Assembly (NCBI GenBank): GCA_963735445.1
Contig: CAVTLC010000004.1
Location: 186,001-250,000 of the forward strand
Source: AP-15 sp963735445
GTDB lineage: Bacteria > Pseudomonadota > Alphaproteobacteria > ATCC43930 > CGMCC-115725
DNA: 64,000 nucleotides
Reading direction: 5' to 3'
A program made the position numbers and the translations under genes. Positions 16,491 through 24,479 of this stretch are shown in pieces (position 1 is the first letter of the stretch; each line of letters starts with the position of its first letter). Under the pieces are notes generated by a model, which made no database searches, was not told the origin of the DNA, and worked only from the letters and a program-made list of their open reading frames with translations.

Positions 16491-17312
16491 ATGGGTCTCG
16501 GCTCGGGGGAGGTTAGCGGCGACGGGCCGAGTGACCGGCTCGTTCGCAACCGCCGCCGCGGCGAGCCGAGGCCTCGGTTCGCTGGCCCATTATTGCAATT
16601 TCATGCGACTTCGGCGGTCGCCTGCCCGTACGTCCCAGGCCGGGCCGAGCGCAAGCTGATCGTCGAACTCGATGGCGGGGCCGCCGCGTTCGCCTATGAC
16701 GATTTGTCACGCGCCGGGTTTCGCCGCAGTCATAATTTCGCGTACCGGCCAGCCTGCCGAGGCTGCACCGCCTGCGTGCCGGTGCGTATCGCTGTGGAAC
16801 GGTTCGAGGATACGCGCTGGACACGGCGTATCCGTAACGCCAACCACGATCTATCGGCCGACCTTGTTCCGCCACGCGGGACAGTCGAGCAGTTCCGCCT
16901 GTTCTGGGGCTACCAGCATGCCCGGCATGGCGATAGCGAGATGGCAACGATGAGTTTCCGCGACTATCGCGGCATGGTCGAGGAATTGCCGGTGCGCACC
17001 GAGATCGCCGAATTCCGCGACAAGGCCGGCAGTCTCGTGGCCGCTTCGCTGATCGACCGGCTCGATGACGGCATCTCCGCAGTCTACAGCTTCTTTGATC
17101 CGTTCCAGCGCAAGCGCAGCCTCGGTAGCTTAAGCATTTTGTGGTTCATCGACGAATGCCGGCGACAGGGCGAGCCCTTTGTCTATCTCGGGTATTGGAT
17201 CGCCGAAAGCCCAAAGATGGCCTACAAGTCCCGCTTCCCGGCGCTTCAGCACCTTACCAAGGCTGGTTGGACCGATATCCCGTCCCACTCCGCCGGGAAT
17301 CAACGGGCGTAA
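16491..17312 (+). CDS. bpt: Aspartate/glutamate leucyltransferase (Bpt)
   Basis: A 273-residue aminoacyl-tRNA-protein transferase of the ATE/Bpt family. CPYVPGRAERKL, then SHNFAYRPACRGCTACVPVRI carry the conserved N-terminal cysteines and the NFAYRP motif. The C-terminal half has RSLGSLSILWFIDECR and YLGYWIAESPKMAYKSRFPALQ, both diagnostic. Bpt attaches leucine from Leu-tRNA to N-terminal Asp or Glu, making the protein a substrate for ClpS-ClpAP (bacterial N-end rule). Length is slightly longer than the usual ~240-250 residues because of a basic N-terminal extension; a later start is possible. The ATG has AGGGG before it. Confidence 0.91.
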   Translation: MGLGSGEVSGDGPSDRLVRNRRRGEPRPRFAGPLLQFHATSAVACPYVPGRAERKLIVELDGGAAAFAYDDLSRAGFRRSHNFAYRPACRGCTACVPVRIAVERFEDTRWTRRIRNANHDLSADLVPPRGTVEQFRLFWGYQHARHGDSEMATMSFRDYRGMVEELPVRTEIAEFRDKAGSLVAASLIDRLDDGISAVYSFFDPFQRKRSLGSLSILWFIDECRRQGEPFVYLGYWIAESPKMAYKSRFPALQHLTKAGWTDIPSHSAGNQRA

Positions 17313-17386
17313 AGCGCTACATCTGCTCCCAGCATTTGATGCTTCCGCGGCGCTAACCTCAGCTTGCGAGTGATAGGGCGGGTCCT

Positions 17387-18748
17387 ATGGCGATCGGCAT
17401 TCTCAATTCGGCGATCTTCGCCGACATGTTCGGCACCGCGGCAATGCGCGCCGTTTTCGGTGATCACGCCTTTTTGGCACGCTGCGCCGAGGTGGAGGCG
17501 GCACTCGCCCGCGCTCAGGCCCGGCTCGGGATGATCCCGGCCGAGGCTGCAGCGGCAATTTCGCATGCGGTCGCCGGAATCTCGGAGAACCCCGAAACCC
17601 TCGACCTCGCGCGGCTGAAGCGCGAGACCGAGAATGTCGGCTATCCGATCCTGCCATTGGTCCGCCAGCTCGGCGAAAAGGCGGGCGAGTCAGGGCGCTG
17701 GCTGCATTGGGGCGCGACAACTCAGGACATCATGGACACCGCCGTGGTGCTTCAGATCCGCGACGGGCTCGACCTTCTCGATGCCGATCTTACGGCAGCG
17801 CGGGGCCACTTGGCCGACCTCGCGCGGCGCTATCGCGACACGCCAATGGCCGGACGCACCCATCTGCAGCACGCACTGCCGATAACCTTCGGCTACAAGG
17901 CGGCGATCTGGCTGTCGGCGCTCGATCGCCACGCAGAGCGGCTGACGCAACTCCGGCCGCGTGTCCTGGTCGCCCAGTTCGGCGGCGCGGCCGGCACGTT
18001 GGCCTCGCTCGGCGAAGGCGCCGAAATCGTCAGGAGCCGCACCGAACTCGCGCGCGAACTCGAACTCGGCGACCCGCCGATCACCTGGCATGTCGCCCGC
18101 GACGGCATCGCCGAGACGGTGCAAGCATTGGCATTGCTCGCCGGCAGTCTTGGCAAAATCGCCTACGATGTGATGCTGATGTCGGCGACCGAGTTCGGCG
18201 AGGCGGCTGAACCGTTTGTCGCGGGCCGCGGCTCGAGCTCGACGATGCCGCAAAAGCGCAACCCGATCTCGTGCGAGATGATCCTTGCCGCCGCCAAGGT
18301 ATTGCGGCAGCAGTCCGGGCTCGTGCTCGACGCGTTGGTCACCGATTTCGAGCGGGCGACCGGGCCGTGGCATGTCGAATGGGTCGCGGTTCCAGAGGCT
18401 TTTGGCTATGCCGCCGGCGCGCTGCACCAGTCTCGGTTTCTGCTCGGCGGCCTGATCGTCGATCCGGCGCGAATGTCCAAAAACCTCGGCATGACCCATG
18501 GCCTGATCGTCGCCGAGGCGGTGATGATGGGCCTCGCCCCGCACATCGGGCGCAACGAGGCGCACGACCTCGTTTACGACGCTTGCAATATTGCGATCGA
18601 AAATGACCGGCCGCTACTGGACGTTCTGCTCGAAACCCCGGCCGTCGCCGGGCCGCTCGGCGCCGATAAATTGAGCGCCCTGACCGACCCCAAGAACTAT
18701 CTCGGCGCCGCCCCGGCGATGGTCGATCATCTGCTGGCGCATCGCTGA
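17387..18748 (+). CDS. PcaB-like fumarase/aspartase-superfamily lyase (3-carboxy-muconate cycloisomerase type)
   Basis: A 453-residue lyase. Superfamily signatures are present in order: WLHWGATTQDIMDTA, GRTHLQHALPITFGYK, and GSSSTMPQKRNPISCE, the mobile catalytic loop with its serine. This combination and length fit 3-carboxy-cis,cis-muconate cycloisomerase (PcaB) or a near relative such as adenylosuccinate lyase; the C-terminus (NEAHDLVYDACNIAIEN) favours PcaB. PcaB works in protocatechuate degradation, but no other pca gene is next to it, so the substrate is uncertain. A second, similar lyase occurs at 35528-36889. It follows bpt by 74 bases in the same direction. Confidence 0.86.
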   Translation: MAIGILNSAIFADMFGTAAMRAVFGDHAFLARCAEVEAALARAQARLGMIPAEAAAAISHAVAGISENPETLDLARLKRETENVGYPILPLVRQLGEKAGESGRWLHWGATTQDIMDTAVVLQIRDGLDLLDADLTAARGHLADLARRYRDTPMAGRTHLQHALPITFGYKAAIWLSALDRHAERLTQLRPRVLVAQFGGAAGTLASLGEGAEIVRSRTELARELELGDPPITWHVARDGIAETVQALALLAGSLGKIAYDVMLMSATEFGEAAEPFVAGRGSSSTMPQKRNPISCEMILAAAKVLRQQSGLVLDALVTDFERATGPWHVEWVAVPEAFGYAAGALHQSRFLLGGLIVDPARMSKNLGMTHGLIVAEAVMMGLAPHIGRNEAHDLVYDACNIAIENDRPLLDVLLETPAVAGPLGADKLSALTDPKNYLGAAPAMVDHLLAHR

Positions 18749-18858
18749 AATCCCGATCGCGCGAGGGGTGTTCGCCTCCAGCTTGACGGTTGCGCGCCAG
18801 AAAGCCTACACAGCAATATCTGCGCTGCGACAAGTGCAGAAGCTTAGGGAGATGGCAG

Positions 18859-19332
18859 ATGGCGCGAATTAGGCATATCGCACTCGTGACCGACGATCCC
18901 GCAAAAACCGCAGAATTCTATAAGGAACATTTCGGCCTGACCGAACTTTACCGCCGGCCCGGCGACAGCGGTGAAAAAGGTGTTTGGCTCAGCGACGGCT
19001 ACATTTACTTCGCTATTCTTAAGTATGGCGAGCCCGGTGCGCCAAAACTCGGCCCGGGGCAAACCTCCGATCTGCGTGGCATTCACCACATCGGCTTTTA
19101 TGTCGACGACGAGCAGGAGAAGGCGAAAGAACTCGAAGCGGCGAATTTCAGGCCCGTCCCGATCCCGAAAACCGAGCGGGCCGAGACGACCCCGATGGGC
19201 GACGCTGTCAATTTGAAGTATCTCGGCCCCGACGAGGTGCAGATCGACATCCGCAGCCGCGGCTGGAACGAAGCGATCAGCTTCGCGATGGAGCGCTACG
19301 ATCTCGCCCCGGTCAAAGAAGAAGCCCTCTAA
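18859..19332 (+). CDS. VOC family protein (glyoxalase/dioxygenase fold)
   Basis: A 157-residue vicinal-oxygen-chelate protein with two beta-alpha-beta-beta-beta modules. The first opens RIRHIALVTDDPAKTAEFYKE, placing a metal-ligand His early. The second opens RGIHHIGFYVDDEQEKAKEL and ends VQIDIRSRGW. Such proteins are glyoxalases, dioxygenases or binding proteins; nothing identifies the substrate. The ATG at 18859 follows GGGAGATGGCAG. Two tandem paralogues lie 4.5 kb downstream (23402-24280). Confidence 0.84.
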   Translation: MARIRHIALVTDDPAKTAEFYKEHFGLTELYRRPGDSGEKGVWLSDGYIYFAILKYGEPGAPKLGPGQTSDLRGIHHIGFYVDDEQEKAKELEAANFRPVPIPKTERAETTPMGDAVNLKYLGPDEVQIDIRSRGWNEAISFAMERYDLAPVKEEAL

Positions 19333-19402
19333 TTCGGCAAACGGTTTCGTCGGGCGGTTCCCGCCGCCCGCGGGACCACAGGCGATTGCCAGGGGGAGCC
19401 GC

Positions 19403-19879
19403 GTGATCCGAGTGGGTTCGGTGCCATCCGAACCTCAAGGGGAAATACGCTCTCACGGCAGTCTCGGCCTCAAGCTGACCCTGAGTTTCATAGTTGCTGT
19501 TCTGGTTACCCCGGCCCATGCGCAAGGGATCAGCGGCCCCGGTGCGACGGCCGCTTTCGATGGTACTTACGTCGGGGTTTCGGCGGAGAACAACAGCGCC
19601 GGGAACACGCTTGGCGGTGGCCGGGAGCATCCCTCGGGCTATGCCGGTTCGAGATCGTGCCGAACATTTCGCGCGCCGGCGAGACTGATCATTGCCAACG
19701 GCGTCGCTCAAGCCAAATGGGGCGATTACACGTTGCGCGGAAATCCCACGCCTCAGGGCAAGCTGACGATGACCACCGGATACGGACAGAAGTTCGAGGG
19801 CCAGATCGACAGCCAGCAAACGATCAAAGGTCAGCTGATTGGTTACTGTGCATATACTTTGGTCTGGCGGAAGATCTAG
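19403..19879 (+). CDS. Hypothetical secreted protein
   Basis: A 158-residue frame from a GTG preceded by AGGGGGAG. A hydrophobic stretch LKLTLSFIVAVLVTPAHAQ (about residues 23-41) ends in a signal-peptidase site AHA-Q; the 22 residues before it are long for a signal peptide, so the real start may be later. The mature part (GTYVGVSAENNSAGNTLGG, then a single CRTF and GYCAYTLVW) has two cysteines and resembles small beta-rich periplasmic proteins of unknown function. I do not recognise a family. It stands alone. Confidence 0.6.
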   Translation: MIRVGSVPSEPQGEIRSHGSLGLKLTLSFIVAVLVTPAHAQGISGPGATAAFDGTYVGVSAENNSAGNTLGGGREHPSGYAGSRSCRTFRAPARLIIANGVAQAKWGDYTLRGNPTPQGKLTMTTGYGQKFEGQIDSQQTIKGQLIGYCAYTLVWRKI

Positions 19880-19984
19880 GAATTAGGATTTATTCATTCG
19901 CTAATTAAGATTGCTTTGACAGTAAAAACGTGTTCGACAACGACGAAGTAAAAACACGGCCGGCAACGACGCTGTGCACCTTGG

Positions 19985-20590
19985 CTAAATATGCCAATTG
20001 GCGAGAATTGTTTCGGCCTCCGCTGTTTCGATCTGCTGGGCAAAGCGCTGACGGTAGAGGGTTAGCAGCGCGTCGTGAGTTTGGTCGGCGGAGCTGCACA
20101 GGGCGTCGGTCGCCAGGACAACGCGATACCCGAGATCGACCGCCCCGAGCACCGCCGCGAGCACGCAGACATCGGTTTCCGCCCCGGTGATGACTAGAGC
20201 GTCGGCTCGCCGCTGGAGCAACAGCTGCCGCAGACCCGGTTCAACAAACGGCGAGTAAACGTGCTTGTCGATAACAGCTGCAGGCGGCGCGAGGCGCGCC
20301 AAAGATGGGACCAATTCAAGGAGTTTCGGATCGATGACGTCGCGGGTCATCTCTGCCCAGCGCTGAAAATATCGCTGCCATGTGCCTGGCACGTCCTCGG
20401 CTTTGGCCGGCGGGATGAACCGGGTAAACACAGTCTGGGATGCGTGACGGCCGGCAATTTCCTCGACCACCGGGAGCACGCGAGTCATCCACGGCGTGTG
20501 CCACGGTGTTGCCTCGGCAAACATGTTCTGCATATCGATGCAAAGGTGCACGCTACGCTGAGTGAGCGGACCAAAAGGAAGTGTAGCCAC
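19985..20590 (-). CDS. Isochorismatase-family cysteine hydrolase
   Basis: A 201-residue hydrolase with the complete catalytic triad of the family: D19 (LCIDMQNMF), K109 (VIDKHVYSPF) and nucleophile C142 (GAETDVCVLAA). Members include nicotinamidases, biuret and N-carbamoyl hydrolases and isochorismatases. The cis-peptide region ITGAETD fits, but substrate-specific residues are not decisive. Start is a GTG at 20590. The gene is single and reads leftward. Confidence 0.85.
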   Translation of the reverse strand: MATLPFGPLTQRSVHLCIDMQNMFAEATPWHTPWMTRVLPVVEEIAGRHASQTVFTRFIPPAKAEDVPGTWQRYFQRWAEMTRDVIDPKLLELVPSLARLAPPAAVIDKHVYSPFVEPGLRQLLLQRRADALVITGAETDVCVLAAVLGAVDLGYRVVLATDALCSSADQTHDALLTLYRQRFAQQIETAEAETILANWHI

Positions 20591-20641
20591 AGCGACTTTC
20601 TCTAAAGGCTGTCCACTTTCCCCTAAATATTATCACTCTGC

Positions 20642-20848
20642 TTAAAAAACCGGCAGACCGCCCTGCTTTTTTGGGTCCCACTCCTTGCGCACCTGCTCTT
20701 CGACCGAAGCGCCGCTGTCGGTCGTTGACGGCTGGGGTTGCTTTTCGGCCGCTTCCGGATCGAACACGTGCTCGACCAAATGATCGATCGTCTCTTTTTC
20801 TGTCGGTTTCGGGTTTTGGTCGGGCTTGTCTGAGGGAAGTTTGTCCAT
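20642..20848 (-). CDS. Small hydrophilic protein, possible general-stress gene
   Basis: A 68-residue acidic, Lys/Pro/Gln-rich, probably disordered protein (MDKLPSDKPDQNPKPTEKE to KKQGGLPVF). The ATG has a strong GAGGAG site 9-10 bases upstream. It has no membrane segment or cysteine and matches no family I can name. Support for being real comes from the ribosome-binding site and from a GGAAC-N16-CGTA promoter candidate immediately upstream, similar to the one before the DUF1328 gene. This would make it an EcfG-controlled stress protein. Confidence 0.55.
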   Translation of the reverse strand: MDKLPSDKPDQNPKPTEKETIDHLVEHVFDPEAAEKQPQPSTTDSGASVEEQVRKEWDPKKQGGLPVF

Positions 20849-20889
20849 CTTGCTTCATCTCCTCGCTTTGCACGGGGTGATGTCTTGCG

Positions 20890-20914
20890 TACGTTTAGCA
20901 TGGAAAGAGGTTCC
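20890..20914 (-). promoter_or_regulatory. Candidate EcfG promoter for the 68-residue protein gene
   Basis: Reading leftward, GGAAC (20914-20910) is followed after exactly 16 bases by CGTA (20893-20890), against the consensus GGAAC-N16/17-CGTT. The predicted start of transcription is about 35 bases before the ATG at 20848. Motif evidence only. Confidence 0.45.
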
Positions 20915-21069
20915 AAGATAAATCAATGATCAATTATACGGATTAGCGAACCAAAGGGCGGCGTTGTTAATTTTGACACATCGTTAGGATGCCCGCAATG
21001 CATCGCCAAAGGACACTACAATAGAGAGCTGGCGTTGATTGCGGTCAGCATCGGCGCCTGGGGGTCGCC

Positions 21070-22669
21070 TCACCAAGCGGCGGCCCAGCCATCGCGCCGA
21101 GGGTCGGAGCCGGCGAGCAGCATACCATTCGCGTCACGTCGAATGATTTCGATGCTGCACGGCCCATCGAGATCGCCGACGGTGTTGAGCGAATGGCCTC
21201 GGCGCACGAGTTCGCGGCGCACCTCCTCGGGAAAGCGACGCTCGATAACGAGTTCGCTCGGGCCCTCGTGAGGCCAATTCGCGTATTGACCGGAGACATG
21301 CGATGTCCAACGCGGCATCTCGGCGGCCTGTTGCGGATCAAGCCCGAAATCGATCATCGCGGTCAGGACCTGAAGATTGATCTGCACCTGATTGTCGGCG
21401 CCGGGCGTGCCGAAGACGCACCACAACTTCCCGTCCTTCAGCACAATTGGCGGGTTCATTGTGTGGCGCACGCGACGGCCGGGCATTAACCGGTTTGGGT
21501 GGCCGGGTTCGAGATGCCAATAGGCCATGCGGTTGTTCATCAGGATGCCGGTGTCGCCGGCCATGATTCCCGCGCCAAAGCCGCTGTTGATGCTCTGAAT
21601 GCCGGAGACAGCGTTGCCATCGCCATCGGCGGTGCAGAAATAGGTTGTGTCGCCCTCCGCGTCCTGGGCGTAGGCGGCCGGCGCAGCGCGGCGCATGTCG
21701 ATCCGAGCGGCGAGCTCCGCAGCGTATGGGGCGGATAACAGCCGCTCGAACGGCGGATCAAGGGTACGCGGATCGGCGCCCCAGCGTTCGCGATCGGCAA
21801 AGGCGAGCTTTTTCGCCTCGACCTGGGCATGTACCCAGTCCGCCGACAGGAATCCCATGCGCGCCAGATCGAGATGTTCGACAATTTTCAATTCTTGCAG
21901 CAGCACGAACCCGGTGGAATTGGGCGGCGCTTCGAGAACGGTGTAACCGCGGTAATCGATCGCGATCGGCTGTTGTTCCTCGGCGATGAATTCGGCGAGA
22001 TCGCCCTCCCCGACCAGCGCACCGGCAGCTTCGAGGCCAGCCGCAATCCGTCGCGCGAGCCGGCCGCGGTAAAAGGTTTCGGCGCCCTCCGCGGCGATCT
22101 CCTCGAGCGTACGCGCAAGTTCCGGCTGCACGATCGCCGCACCCAACGCCGGCGGTCGCCCATCGGTAAGAAACAGAGCGGCAGCGGCCGGATCGACCAG
22201 TAAGGTCGGGCGGTATTCCTCCGCGAAGTGACAATAGGCGCGGGTGGCGCCAAACCCATCGCGGGCATAACCGATCGCCTCGTCGAACAGGTCCCGCCAC
22301 GGCAGCCGGCCAAAACGCCGATGCATGCCGGTCGAGCGCCGAAAGCATTCCCGGCACCGACACGGATAACGGGCCGGTACGGGGTATGCCGCCCGCATAA
22401 CGCTCCGGGGTCGCTGTCGCCGGCGCCGGGCCGGTGCCGTTAAAGACGATCGCGCGGCCGGTCGCGGCGTCGAACACCTGGTAAAAGGCGTCGCCACCGA
22501 GCCCCGACATCATCGGCTCGACCACCGAAAGGACGATCCCGGTTGCGACCGCGGCGTCGACCGCGTTGCCACCGGCGCGCAACGCCAGTAGGCCGGCTTG
22601 CGCCGCGAGCGGATGATTGGCCGCGACCGCACCGCGGCGTCCGATAATCAGCGGCCGATAGGCTCGCAT
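21070..22669 (-). pseudogene. Gamma-glutamyltransferase-family protein split by one frameshift
   Basis: The first frame from ATG 22669 encodes RGAVAANHPLAAQAGLLAL, AGGNAVDAAVATGIVLSVVEP, GLGGDAFYQVFDA and SVSVPGMLSAL. The reading then changes by one base near 22325-22331, where the second frame continues MHRRFGRLPWRDLFDEAIG. It holds the autocatalytic threonine region DTTYFCTADGDGNAVSGIQS, then MNNRM and the C-terminal PMMSGLGG-type partner segments through DLDGPCSIEIIRR. The joined protein (~530 residues) is a normal gamma-glutamyltransferase/acylase, which cleaves or transfers gamma-glutamyl or acyl groups and matures by self-cleavage. No signal peptide is evident, so a cytoplasmic cephalosporin-acylase-like member is possible. 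Both parts are well conserved, so the break may be recent or an artefact. Confidence 0.84.
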
Positions 22670-22741
22670 TTCGACACCCACATCAGTTCTCCGAAATTGC
22701 CTACTCGCGGCATAATATCGGAGAAACGATCGGGAGCGAGG

Positions 22742-22915
22742 ATGGCTGAGAATTCCGCAGAAGTTCGACGCCGCGCTGCGCGTCGGGCGGCGCTGGCCGC
22801 GCTGTTGCTGTTGCTCTCGGGGTGCGCCGCGAGTAACGACCAAGCCAATTCCGAGCATAACCGGAACGGCGGGTTTTACGGCGGCGTAACCGGCGGCGGC
22901 CCCAATCTGCCATGA
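22742..22915 (+). CDS. Small lipoprotein
   Basis: A 57-residue protein starting MAENSAEVRRRAARRAALAALLLLLSGCAAS. A very basic N-terminus, a leucine-rich core and the lipobox LSGC indicate a lipidated envelope protein. The mature peptide is short and glycine-rich (GGFYGGVTGGGPNLP). Ribosome-binding site GGGAGCGAGG precedes the ATG. Its stop overlaps the start of the Nudix gene as ATGA, so the two are probably co-translated. Function unknown. Confidence 0.66.
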   Translation: MAENSAEVRRRAARRAALAALLLLLSGCAASNDQANSEHNRNGGFYGGVTGGGPNLP

Positions 22916-23352
22916 GAGTCGTCAGAACGAGTTGCGGGGTCATCGTTAGTGACGACCATCACCTTCTGTTAGGTCATGCGACCCGTTCGCCACGCTGGGA
23001 TATTCCGAAAGGCGAAGCCGATCCGGGGGAAGACTTCGCCGCCGCCGCAGCCCGGGAATTGCGTGAAGAGACCGGCCTTTTGGTGGCGGTGAATGTGCTG
23101 ACCCCGCTCGGGGTCCACGCCTATCTACGCGGCAAGGATTTAGCGCTTTTTGCGTGGACGCCCCCTGCCCTGCCCGATCCGCAGTCTCTCGTCTGCGCTT
23201 CGACCTTTACCCTACCCAATGGGACCGTTTTGCCCGAATTCGACCGCTTCGCGCTGTTCTCATGGGACGAGGCGTTGGGCCGGGTCGGCAAGAATATGGC
23301 GCGCGTTCTGACCGAGATCGGCTCCGAAAAGCTATTGCGGGCTTCGAAATGA
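22912..23352 (+). CDS. Nudix hydrolase
   Basis: A 146-residue Nudix protein. The catalytic box GEADPGEDFAAAAARELREE-TG spans residues 34-55 and keeps the pattern G-x5-E-x7-REL-x-EE-x-TG that binds Mg2+. Nudix enzymes hydrolyse nucleoside diphosphates linked to another moiety. The rest (APRWDIPKG-type entry and a C-terminal FDRFALFSWDEAL) resembles small general Nudix hydrolases; the substrate is not determinable. Translationally coupled to the upstream lipoprotein by an ATGA overlap. Confidence 0.89.
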   Translation: MRVVRTSCGVIVSDDHHLLLGHATRSPRWDIPKGEADPGEDFAAAAARELREETGLLVAVNVLTPLGVHAYLRGKDLALFAWTPPALPDPQSLVCASTFTLPNGTVLPEFDRFALFSWDEALGRVGKNMARVLTEIGSEKLLRASK

Positions 23353-23401
23353 TGCGGCCCTCGTGCTAAGGTGTTCCAACTCAAACGCGAGGAGGTCGCC
23401 G

Positions 23402-23827
23402 ATGCCCAAGCTGCGTCACATCGCCATTGCCGCCGAAGATCCGGAAGCGATGGCCGAATTCTACAAAAAGGCCTTTGATTTCGTCGAAGTCGGACGGCCC
23501 AACGGCGTTCTCGCCGATGGTGTGTTCTTGAGCGACGGCACCCTCAATATGGCGATCCTCAAGTTCAAAACCGACCAGCTCGGCAAGGGCATGGATTTTC
23601 GCGGCATCCATCATTTCGGGGTGCTGGTCGAAGATGTCGAAGAATTCTCGAAGAAACTCGAAAGCCTCGGGGCCCAACATTACATCGACCAGGGCCAAGG
23701 CGGTCATCAGGCCGGCTATTTCGAAAAGAAATTCTACGGCCCGGAACGGGTTTTGTTCGATATCGCCGAGCACGGCTGGGCTGGGGCCGAACCGTTGCCT
23801 GAGCCGATAAAGCAAGCAGCCGAATAG
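23402..23827 (+). CDS. VOC family protein, tandem copy 1
   Basis: A 141-residue vicinal-oxygen-chelate protein: KLRHIAIAAEDPEAMAEFYKK at the start, GIHHFGVLVEDVEEFSKKLES opening the second module, and VLFDIAEHGW near the end, with His and Glu at positions usual for metal ligands. It is followed 30 bases later by a close paralogue, and both share KLRHIAIAA, SDQLG/TDQLG, HHFGVLVE and KKLESLG. It is a product of tandem duplication. The reaction is unknown. Ribosome-binding site GAGGAGG precedes the ATG. Confidence 0.84.
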   Translation: MPKLRHIAIAAEDPEAMAEFYKKAFDFVEVGRPNGVLADGVFLSDGTLNMAILKFKTDQLGKGMDFRGIHHFGVLVEDVEEFSKKLESLGAQHYIDQGQGGHQAGYFEKKFYGPERVLFDIAEHGWAGAEPLPEPIKQAAE

Positions 23828-23857
23828 CAAACAAAGTTCAGACCTGAGGAGAGTTCG

Positions 23858-24280
23858 ATGGCCAAACTGCGCCACATCGCCATTGCCGCGAAAGACCCCG
23901 ACGCGATGGCGGATTTCTATGTCAAGGCATTTGACTTCAAAATCGTGCGCTCAAACGACGGTCCGCTGGCTTATGGCCACCATCTAAGCGACGGCACGAT
24001 CGATCTGGCGATCCTGCGGTTCAAGAGCGACCAGCTCGGACGCGGCATGGACTATACCGGGCTGCATCATTTCGGGGTGTTGGTCGAGAATGTCGACGAG
24101 GCCGGCAAAAAGCTCGAGAGCCTCGGCGGCAAACATTACATGGACCAGGCCGAGGCCGAGCGGATCGGCGGCTTCGAGGTTAAGTTTTATGGCCCGGAAG
24201 GCATCCTGTTCGATGTTGCCGAGCATCCCTGGACCGGCACCGAGCCGCTTCCGGTAAAGCAAGCCGAAGCGGCCGATTAG
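23858..24280 (+). CDS. VOC family protein, tandem copy 2
   Basis: A 140-residue paralogue of the preceding gene (KLRHIAIAAKDPDAMADFYV, LHHFGVLVENVDEAGKKLES, ILFDVAEHPWTG). Same length, spacing and likely fold. Differences concentrate around residues 30-45 (VRSNDGPLAYGHH against VGRPNGVLADGVF), the region that usually lines the substrate pocket, so the two copies may have separate ligands. Ribosome-binding site GAGGAGAG precedes the ATG. Probably one transcript with copy 1. Confidence 0.84.
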   Translation: MAKLRHIAIAAKDPDAMADFYVKAFDFKIVRSNDGPLAYGHHLSDGTIDLAILRFKSDQLGRGMDYTGLHHFGVLVENVDEAGKKLESLGGKHYMDQAEAERIGGFEVKFYGPEGILFDVAEHPWTGTEPLPVKQAEAAD

Positions 24281-24479
24281 CTAGCGTTGCCGGCGCGGGC
24301 GGCGCCGGATGCCCGCCGCCTGCAACCCAACGCTTTGCGGCCCGCGCCGAACCAACGAGGCTGGACCAAATCTCCCGACACCCCACATTTAAGCGCGATC
24401 GATTGCCGCTCGCCGTCGGTTAATCATGCGGCGCGCATGGTGAGAGAAACAAAGGCCGCTTTCGCGGGGTGTCCGTTTA

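Noticed and set aside
20971..20998. TTGACA on the plus strand as a promoter
   Set aside because: No -10 box at the right spacing and no downstream plus-strand gene.
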